Below are positions 56,801-64,000 of a stretch of DNA of 64,000 bases, one piece after another (the first letter of the stretch is position 1; each line of letters opens with the position of its first letter). The stretch spans positions 75,769,469 to 75,833,468 of the forward strand of contig NC_081847.1 of the NCBI RefSeq assembly GCF_963259705.1, written 5' to 3'. The notes beneath the pieces were generated by a model. It was not told where the DNA came from. It worked only from the letters and a program-made list of their open reading frames with translations, and did no database searches. Source of the stretch: Myotis daubentonii (Eukaryota > Chordata > Mammalia > Chiroptera > Vespertilionidae). Both the position numbers and the translations under genes were made by a program.

Positions 56801-57182
56801 TAGTTGTATTTTTAAAGTGCTGTATTTGCTCCTGGGAGTGAATATAATAATAACACGAGGCGGGTGTGTGATTCGAAAGCAGCCCCTGTTATCAGGAGTG
56901 TGTGTAATGCTAACGCTGGCGCTTCCACTTGCGGTGAAGGTTTCCTTTCCACAGCAGCCCTCTTTAGCCAGTGAGGAGAGAAGGCTACACTGTCAGGGAG
57001 CGAGGCTGCCTCCATTTAACTCCCTTGGCCTGACTCAGCTCAGGGTCCCCTCCTCCAGGAAGCCTTCTCTGACCTCCACACACCGTGCTCCACTGTGGCA
57101 CTTGTGTTGTACCCCAGGACCTGCCCAGCATCCGCCCCCACAAAAGCAGCCTGGCACTTCCTCTTGCAGGCATCACCGTGAA

Positions 57183-57380
57183 GAGCAGGCTCTGAGCCGG
57201 GACCACCCAGGTTTGGATGCCAGCTGTGCCAGTTTCCAGCATGTGACTTGGACTAGTTATCAACCAGTCTGTGCCTCAGTTAAGCCCTCTGTAAAATGGG
57301 GGTGATGACCATACATAGTTAACTGGGTTGTTGTGAAGATTAGGAAGGTAAACACCACGGTCAATAAACACAGCTAATGC
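57183..57380 (+). repeat. MIR SINE
   Basis: Good MIR match in order: ..ggctctgagccggga.., ..gtgccagtttccagcatgtg.., ..tgtgcctcagttaagccctc.., ..tgtaaaatgggggtgatgac.., ..gggttgttgtgaagattagg... Confidence 0.85.
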
Positions 57381-57389
57381 AGGAGGGCG

Positions 57390-57632
57390 CCCGCCATGGG
57401 CCAGCACTGTGCTAAGTGCTGGACACCTGTCAACTCACAGGATTCCTGTGTAACCCCAGAGGAGCCGGTGCTTCTATGGCTTTGTCCCCATTTCCCAGAT
57501 GCAGAAACTAAGGTACAGATTGCCTACTGTCTTTCCCAAGATCACACAGCTCAGAAGCGGCCAAGCTAAGGGTTGAAGCTTGACACGGTGATGCCAGAAT
57601 CTTCTCCTAACCACTGTGCTGTGTTGCCTCTC
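57390..57632 (-). repeat. MIR SINE, antisense
   Basis: Reverse MIR: ..gccagcactgtgctaagtgc.., ..ccccatttcccagatgcag.., ..caagatcacacagctcag.., ..ccactgtgctgtgttgcct... Faces the MIR just upstream, tail to tail. Confidence 0.8.
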
Positions 57633-57651
57633 AAAAAGACCAAGGTTTCCT

Positions 57652-57708
57652 CCCTTCCTTCCTTCCTTCCTTCCTTCCTTCCTTCCTTCCTTCCTTCCTT
57701 CCTTCCTT
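57652..57708. repeat. (CCTT)n microsatellite
   Basis: About 14 CCTT/TTCC units, nearly perfect, next to an antisense SINE. Confidence 0.95.
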
Positions 57709-57905
57709 AATTCTTTTTTGAGAGAGAGGTAGAGAGAGAGAAGTAGAGAGAGAAAGAGAAAAAAAACATTGATTGGCTGCCTCCTGCATACACCCCAACC
57801 AGGGATCAAACACGCAATCCAGGTATGTGCCCTACTGGGAATCAAACCCACAACCTTTTGGCATACGGGATGATATTACAACCAACTGAGCCACTCGGCT
57901 GGGGC
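57709..57905 (-). repeat. VES-related SINE, antisense
   Basis: Reverse SINE with ..gagagagaggtagagagagag.. tract, ..tgattggctgcctcctgcat.. and a tRNA-like head ending GAGCCACTCGGCTGGGGC. Confidence 0.8.
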
Positions 57906-58038
57906 AATGCCCAGATATTTTTGTTAGTATCAAGGTACCTGTTGTATGTTGAATTGTTTCCCCTAACACCTGGTACCTATTTGTTCTCATTTGGTCATTT
58001 TTCCCTCATGTGTCTAAATTTGTTAAGAATGTTTCACA

Positions 58039-58534
58039 GCCAGGCCAGTGTGGCTCAATGGTTGAATATTGACCTATGAACCAGGAGGTTATGGTTTGAT
58101 TCCCCATCAGGGCACATGCCCAGGTTGTGGGCTTGATCTCCAGTAGGGGGCATGCAGGAGGCAGACAATCAATGATTCTCTCTCATCATTAATGTTTCTT
58201 TTTTCTTCTCTTTTTTTTTGTGTGTGTGTGTTAATCCTCACCCGAGGATATTTTTCCATTGACTTTTAGGCAGAGTAGTAGAGAGAGGGAAAGACAGAGA
58301 GAAACATCAATGTGAGAGAAACACATTGACTGGTTGCCTCCTGCACCAGGGTCCAGGCTGGGGAGGAGCCTGTAACTGAGGTACGTGCCCTTGACCGGAA
58401 TTGAACCCAGAATCCTTTGCTCCACAGGCCGAAGCTCTATCCACTGAGCCAAACCGGCCAGGGCTCATTGATGTTTCTATCTCTCTCTCTCCCTCTCCCT
58501 CCCTCTCTGAAATCTATAAAAACATATTTTAAAA
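58039..58534 (+). repeat. VES SINE split by a nested VES
   Basis: Head ..CCAGGCCAGTGTGGCTCAATG and body up to 58199, resumed at about 58465 with ..tgatgtttctatctctctc.. and the A-rich tail. AAGAATGTTTCACA is duplicated at 58025-58038 and 58535-58548, which proves the two parts are one insertion. Confidence 0.93.
58200..58464 (-). repeat. Nested VES SINE inside a VES
   Basis: Antisense VES with the ..cctcacccgaggatatttttcc.. tail end and minus-strand head GCCCTGGCCGGTTTGGCTCA. Flanking copies of TCATTnATGTTTCT (58186-58199 and 58465-58478) are its target duplication, within the outer SINE. Confidence 0.92.
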
Positions 58535-58548
58535 AAGAATGTTTCACA

Positions 58549-59504
58549 TATGCAAGTGTTCAGAGGACTGGTGATGAGACTGACCAAAAGACCATCCTCT
58601 GTGATAACACCACACACAGCCTCCGGGGAGAGAAGCAAACTCAGTCAATGAAATTCCGCTTTACACTAAAATTAATTCTTCCTTTAAGAAGAATTGATTA
58701 AATTCTTTCTTTAAGAAGAATTGATTAATTTCTGGCTCCACTGTTGCCTTTGAAGTCCTGCTTGCCTCCTCTCCCCTGTCCCCACCCCCTCACTCTCAGC
58801 TCGAAGGAGAAATGGTGACAGTGAGGACAGACTCTCCTTGTCACTTCTGACCAGGAAGCAAGCACTGGTTAGTGATGTGAAAATGGCAGGACCCAGTGGC
58901 GTGTCCCCTGGAGACAGAGAAAGATGGGGATACAGGGCACTCTGGGGGTGCCCCCTAAGTCTAAAGGGACAATTCAAGTCAGCAGGTGTAAGCCATAGCT
59001 CGGCAAGAAACCCCTGCTCTGACAAAGAAGTACTGAGCAGATAAAAGCTAGAACTCGCAGCCGCTGAGGACCGCGCTGAAAGCCGGAAAGCAGGGTCCAG
59101 AGTCCCAGCTGGGCAGCATTTTGTGGAAGAATGGAAGGCTACCAACTGCCATATTACAGAGGGTAATTCTGCGTGGCCGGGCAACAGATGGCTTCTGTTT
59201 TGTTTGAATTTTATTTTGTTCTATGTTTTGTTTTGTTTGTCCCTCTGTGCTTTGCAAGCGCTCTGCATTAAAGGCCTATGACTTCTGGAATTATAAAACT
59301 ATTTTTAAGAATATGAGGATTGGGGGTGGAGGGGAGAAGATGGGATATCTTGCAAGACATCAGGAAGTAATGGCCTAAAAGTCACCATATAAAAGATCAC
59401 CATTGAAAGGCAAGCCATAAGCTTAAAATTTTTACTGTGAGAAAATATTTTGTAACTGGTAAAAAAGATGAAACTTTGGGGAGTAAAGAATTTGTTCGTC
59501 TCTC
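58549..59504. other. Intergenic, no clear feature
   Basis: Unique sequence with a short direct repeat (..ctttaagaagaattgattaa.., about 58683 and 58709). Nothing else supported. Confidence 0.45.
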
Positions 59505-59775
59505 CAGTGTTAGAATCACATCACATATTCCTGACTCAGGGCCCCTGCACCGGCCACTCCCTCTGCCCCACAGACTTCAGACGGGCATCCTTCCTCACCT
59601 CCTGCAGGCCGGCCTCTGTGTCCAAGTGCATCAGACCACCCTCTATAGAAAGGCAGCCCCGGAACCCCATCGCATGTGTGTGCTATCTCCATGACAGCAG
59701 GACTAGGATGCCCTGAGGCCTGACAACAGATATGATAGGCAATCCTTAAGTATTTGTTGAGTGACTGAATGAAGT
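59505..59775 (+). repeat. L2-like LINE 3' fragment
   Basis: ..ctcacctcctgcaggcc.. and the end ..aagtatttgttgagtgactg.. fit the 3' end of L2. Confidence 0.5.
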
Positions 59776-59936
59776 CACTTAGATGTTTCAGGGGTGGTAC
59801 AAGTGTCATTTTCTGGTGACACATACATGGACTCTCAAAGCAAAGCAATGGCCTTAGCCCCAAACTCTAATATAGTCAGTCCTTGGTGAATTCTTCTAGT
59901 CCAGGAGAACAGGGACTAAAGGCATTAGACATGTAG

Positions 59937-60200
59937 CCCCGGCCAGGTGGGAGCATCGTCCCACGCACCAAAAGTTTGTGGGTTTGATTCCTGGTCAAGG
60001 AACATACCCAGTTTCAGGTTTGATCCCCAGTTGGGGTGCATATGGGAGGCAACTGATCAAGGTTTCTCTCTTACATCGATGTTTCTCCCCCTCTCTCCCT
60101 ACCTCTCTCCTTACCTTCCTCCCTCCCTCCTTCCCTTTCTCTCCCTCTCTCAAATCAATAAGCATATCCTGAGGTGAGGAGTAAGAAAAAAAAAAAAGAA
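59937..60200 (+). repeat. VES-related SINE with 13-bp TSD
   Basis: Head ..CCCCGGCCAGGTGGGAGCAT, ..gtgggtttgattcctggtc.., pyrimidine tract and ..aatcaataagcatatcctg.. tail plus A run. ATTAGACATGTAG is duplicated at 59924-59936 and 60201-60213. Confidence 0.9.
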
Positions 60201-60213
60201 ATTAGACATGTAG

Positions 60214-61465
60214 AACACAGACTGTAGCCCATAAATGCCAACTCCCTCTAAACAGAACCAGGGTTCCTTAGAGAAATGGCTGATTCTAGGCCTGGGGCCA
60301 AAAGTGTATCAGATGAACTTGGGACAGCTTGTCATGTCTGAAAACAAGGAGCTCTCCAAGATGACCGGGTGATGACAAAAAGAGAACCAGGAGCCACCTT
60401 GAAGGGGCTCTCATTGCCCAAAGATGGGACCATTTGAGTAATAATAAACATGTCATTTGTTTGAAAACATATGTTTTGAAACATATCAAATATATTAAAA
60501 ACCATGAGTTCATAGTGATAGTAAAAAAAAAAATCCAAAACTAAATTAATTGATCACCTTAGATAAGGCACAAATTTGTTATTCTGAAAATTGATAATGG
60601 AAGGGGAAGAATTTAATATCTTTATCCTGTTTTCCTCTGCAGATTATATTTCAAAATAACCAAATGAAGAAGGAATGTTTCTTTCCATACAAAGTATTCA
60701 AGCTAATAAATGAAGCAATGAGATCATTAGAAAATCACCATTTTGCAAATCCCCAATGAAAAATGGATCTAGGTAGCAATTATTAAAGGCTGCTAACCAT
60801 TCAGTAAAAGTCAATGGAATAAATAATGAATGGATCAAGGTGGAAAAGTAAACCCACTGATCCAGGTTAGTTAGCGTCACTACAGGTGGGCAATCACATG
60901 CACATGCCCATTGGGGTGATGCGATAGGACGTACCCCACATGCCTAGGAAGCAATTTTAAAGAAAAACAAGCCTGAATCTAATCAAGCCTTTAATGTCCA
61001 GGAAAGGGAACTATTAAGGATAGAAAAACAGGTTCACAGACAGTTCTAGGAAGAAATAAATCCAGAAATGAAATTCCACAGGACAAATGTCGCCGGTTCA
61101 ACCAACAACGCTTTAAAAAAAGAGAGGCAGCAACTTCAGATGAAAAGAGATGTGCTAAGTCACAACCAAATGCCATGGGTGGCATTTATTTGCATCCTGA
61201 TTTGGAAAAAATACAAATATGTTTTTGAGATAATCAGGGAAGAATAAATATAAACTAGATATTGGATATCACAAGGAGTTCCTTATTTTGTTGAATGTGA
61301 TGATATTATGGTTCGTGTTTTTAAGTCGTTACTTTTAGAGATAAGTATTAAAGTACTTGCATGTAAAATGATATGATGTCTGGGATTTACTCCAGCAAAC
61401 ATAGAAGTGGGCGAACAGCGCAGACAAGGACTCTGAATGGTAGGCCTTTGTAGAGGAGAAGTTGA
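60214..61465. repeat. Probable ancient L1 3'UTR-like sequence
   Basis: ..accatgagttcatagtgata.., ..gatcaccttagataaggcac.. and ..caagcctttaatgtccagg.. have the texture of an old L1 3'UTR, but I cannot place the subfamily. No gene-like ORF. Confidence 0.35.
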
Positions 61466-61476
61466 TCCCTGCAGTT

Positions 61477-61666
61477 GTTGTTGTTGTTGTTTTTAATTTA
61501 TTAATTTTAGAAAGCGAGGAAGGGAGAGAGAAACATCTATTTGTTGTTCCATTTATTTATGCATTCATTGGTTGATTCTTGTATGTGCACTGATTTGAGA
61601 TGAAACCCACAATCTTGGTGTATCGATAATGCTCTAACCAACTGAGCCACATCAGCCAGGGCATAC
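61477..61666 (-). repeat. tRNA-derived SINE, antisense, with TSD
   Basis: Reverse SINE with ..gaggaagggagagagaaaca.. and minus-strand head GCCCTGGCTGATGTGGCTCA. TCCCTGCAGTT is duplicated at 61466-61476 and 61667-61677. Confidence 0.85.
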
Positions 61667-61757
61667 TCCCTGCAGTTTTATACCCAGGTAGCTGCTCATC
61701 TATTTGGGAAAGGACTGGTTTGATTTTTTTTTTAATTTCCAATTTATTATACACCAA

Positions 61758-62027
61758 TCCTATATAATGAAAGGGTAAAATGCAAATTGACCCTAAGGGC
61801 AGAACGACCAGAATGACTGCTTGACCAGTCACTATGAGGCACACTGACCACCTCTTGGTCCCTTCCCCCGGCCAGCAGGCTCCCATCAATCGATGGTGAA
61901 TGGGGAACCGGGCTTGGGTAGTGGCGGGGGGCGGGGCCGGCTGTCGGTAGCCGGGGAAAATGGCCCTGATCACAGGCTGGGCCTAGGGACCATACCCATG
62001 CAGGAATTTTGGGTGCCGGGCCTCTAG
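61758..62027 (+). mobile_element. Non-autonomous Helitron (HeliBat-like)
   Basis: Starts TCCTATATAATGAAAGGGTA with ..aaaatgcaaattg.., ends ..gggtgccgggcctCTAG at 62024-62027. Inserted between A (61757) and T (62028), the Helitron target. 270 bp, no coding capacity. Confidence 0.92.
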
Positions 62028-62149
62028 TACTTTTATAAAATACAATAAAAGTGAATTGCCAAGAAACGATGAAAAAAACAGACATACAATATATAATCTA
62101 ATATTTATTGGATTCAACACATAAATTATATTTCAATAAATATAATCAG

Positions 62150-62330
62150 GCTCTGGCTGGGTAGCTTGGTTGGTTGGATCATTGTCCTGACATGCTAAGG
62201 TTGTGGATTTCATCCCCCATCAGGGCACATTCAGGAATCAACCAATGAATGCATAAATGAGCAGAACAATGAATTGATGTTTCTGTCTCTCTCTCTTTTA
62301 AAAAATAAGTAAAATTTTTTAAAAATAAAA
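62150..62330 (+). repeat. VES-related SINE with short TSD
   Basis: ..GCTCTGGCTGGGTAGCTTGG head, ..ggttgtggatttcatccccc.., ..tgatgtttctgtctctctc.. and A-rich tail. ATAATCAG is repeated at 62142-62149 and 62331-62338. Confidence 0.85.
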
Positions 62331-62599
62331 ATAATCAGAACAACATATCTCGTGGAAAAAGAAAATCTTTCAACCACATGTGGCTTTGAATGTGCGTATA
62401 TAAGTGATGAATAGGATAATTGCTGTTATATTTGTAACTTTGTGTCATCCCACAATCATAACTCATCAGAGAGAAGGCATAAGCATTTTTTTCCTCATAT
62501 TAAATGCCTCTGCACAAAGTTTCAACAAAAACCATGTACATCAATATTTAAAGCTTTTAATGTGACAAATGAACTTGCTTCTTGCTTGTTAACTGATCT

Positions 62600-62870
62600 G
62601 ACCTAGTGTGGATTGATGCCAACACTGCTCACAGGGACAATGTTCCCCTAAACAGTCCTTTGTTTCCTTGTCATGACTCTTCTAGTAGAGAAATCAGCCT
62701 CACAGAGGTGTGATGACTGGAATAGCAGAAGAGACTTTAAAGTGATTTCAGCAAGCTCAGGATATTCATTTTTAACTTCTCTCCAAAGTGAAGCAAATAA
62801 TGCTGCATTTTCAAAATTCGTCTTCAGTCCTTGACCAGTAGCCAGTGCCATCAATGTACCCTGTAAAGCT
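62600..62870 (-). pseudogene. hAT transposase C-terminal remnant
   Basis: The minus-strand frame 62854-62648 reads LWREVKNEYPELAEITLKSL and LLFQSSHLCEADFSTRRVMT. This follows the hAT C-terminal dimerisation region, in which a Trp-x-EYPEL segment precedes a (Y/H)LCExxFS motif. ZBED- and SCAND3-like domesticated proteins share this layout. Sequence upstream on that strand (63100-63200) may include further remnants (..WTSGLAALSDILDIFKDV..) but has stops and frameshifts, so this looks like a dead copy. Confidence 0.7.
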
Positions 62871-63237
62871 GTCGTTCAATTTGAATTAGACCTATTTTTT
62901 ATGAAAAGAATAGATTCCAGAGCCATAGATCTCTTACATGTGCATTATCTTTTGATGGAAAATAAAATCCGAAGTCACAGGTGTATAAGTGTACAGCAAC
63001 AGGCTAGCACCTACATTCCTGATTATTGTTGAGACACGTCATAGAAATCTGTCGACATTCCCTTTTTTTGTTTTTGCCTTTTTTGATCTTTGTTGCTTTC
63101 CTCCCTTAAGTGGAAGTTTTAACATCCTTAAAAATATCTAAGATATCAGACAAAGCAGCAAGTCCGGATGTCCAATTCACATCTTTAAGTATTGATTTCT
63201 TATCTTACAAAAACATGATGAATTTGTTCTGCATTTT

Positions 63238-63485
63238 GTTTTGTTTTGTTAATCCTCACCCAAGGATATTTTTTCCATTAATTTTTAGAGAGAGTAGAAG
63301 GGAGGAGGAGAGACAGAAAGAGAAAAACATAGATGTGAGAGAGACACATCGATTGGTTGTCTCCTGCATGGACCAGGGCTAGGGATCAAGCCTGCAACCA
63401 AGGTACATGCCCTTGACCGGAATGAACCCAGAACCCTTCAGTCCATGGGCCAACCCTCTATCCACTGAGCCAAACCAGCTAGGGC
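63238..63485 (-). repeat. VES SINE, antisense, with TSD
   Basis: Reverse SINE with ..aatcctcacccaaggatatt.. tail side and minus-strand head GCCCTAGCTGGTTTGGCTCA. TTGTTCTGCATTTT is duplicated at 63224-63237 and 63486-63499. Confidence 0.93.
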
Positions 63486-63499
63486 TTGTTCTGCATTTT

Positions 63500-64000
63500 T
63501 ACCAACAGAATTCTCCCCCAACAAGCATTGTGCCCCACCAGGCACCAAGAGATCATTATGCTCCACTCGACTCCACATATAGCTCATAAAAGTAGAAGGG
63601 CCCTTAATTTAATGCATTTGCCTTTATGTTATTCACAGAGTCTTAATTCATCACTAAGGGCACTATTTAGTTCACCTGATTTATTTATTTATTTTATTTT
63701 ATTTTTGTAGCAAGATTTTGTCAATGAAGGAAGCAGGGCATCAATTCACAAGCTCCTCCATCCAGGTGACTGCTCCAGAAATTCTCCCATCAGAACAACT
63801 TCTTCTACATAAAACTTAAACTCCAAACCACGTTTGTTAATGAAGTACTCTTTCATAATTGTATATTATTCAGAGCTAGCTGTGTTTATTGGCAAAATCA
63901 AAAAGAATTCTTCATATCACCATCATGTCCAAACTGCACACATATGAGAATTGCCACATTAACAGATTTGTGCATTCTTTAAGCTACAAAGAAAACTTCT
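63500..64000. other. Intergenic to window edge; possible further hAT remnant
   Basis: AT-rich sequence that may continue the decayed minus-strand hAT transposase seen at 62.6 kb. No frame is open long enough to support this. A T/A-rich tract lies at 63681-63705. Confidence 0.3.

Noticed and set aside
22430..64000. MIR187 hairpin expected downstream of GALNT1
   Set aside because: In human it lies well beyond the end of GALNT1, and I found no match to the mature sequence here.

Overview
This is vertebrate nuclear DNA: spliced exons with GT-AG borders, an L1/SINE-rich intergenic background and low CpG outside a few blocks. The repeats point to a vespertilionid bat. There are many VES-type tRNA-derived SINEs, HeliBat-like Helitrons (5' TC, 3' hairpin plus CTAG), hAT MITEs with 8-bp target duplications, a piggyBac deletion derivative with TTAA ends, a Tigger-like MITE and a half-L1 (HAL1). 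Species is not resolved.

Left third (1 to about 23 kb): the 3' part of GALNT1 (polypeptide N-acetylgalactosaminyltransferase 1) on the + strand. Eight coding exons (1580-1787, 5619-5789, 8042-8159, 9647-9827, 10773-10912, 16367-16465, 16924-17058, 21113-21259) join in phase and encode about residues 161-559, with the stop at 21257-21259. They carry the metal-binding DxH motif, the Gal/GalNAc-T motif, the third metal-ligand histidine and the whole C-terminal ricin-type lectin domain. The upstream exons lie outside the window. A 3'UTR with several AATAAA hexamers follows. The introns hold a G-rich Helitron, a piggyBac MITE, a Tigger-like MITE, four hAT MITEs, SINEs and old L1 pieces.

Right two thirds (about 23-64 kb): no convincing protein-coding gene. 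It is a repeat mosaic: a complete HAL1 in reverse orientation (23.5-25.4 kb, ORF1 broken by one stop), rearranged L1 fragments (26-29, 30.6-33, 38.2-39, 41-47.5 kb), a MaLR-like LTR (31.4 kb), Helitrons at 40.3, 40.6, 44.1 and 61.8 kb, a 5S rRNA retropseudogene with 16-bp target duplications (48.0 kb), nested VES SINEs (58 kb) and a decayed hAT transposase (62.6 kb). A CpG-dense non-repeat block at 55.86-56.43 kb is the best candidate for an unannotated regulatory element or promoter.

I found no new multi-gene system. The most notable items are the 24-bp palindromic satellite inside the 44-kb Helitron, the single-stop HAL1, the shared nnYTARnn target pattern of the hAT MITEs, the 5S retrocopy and the orphan CpG block. 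Repeat family names come from remembered consensus features and were not checked by a database search.
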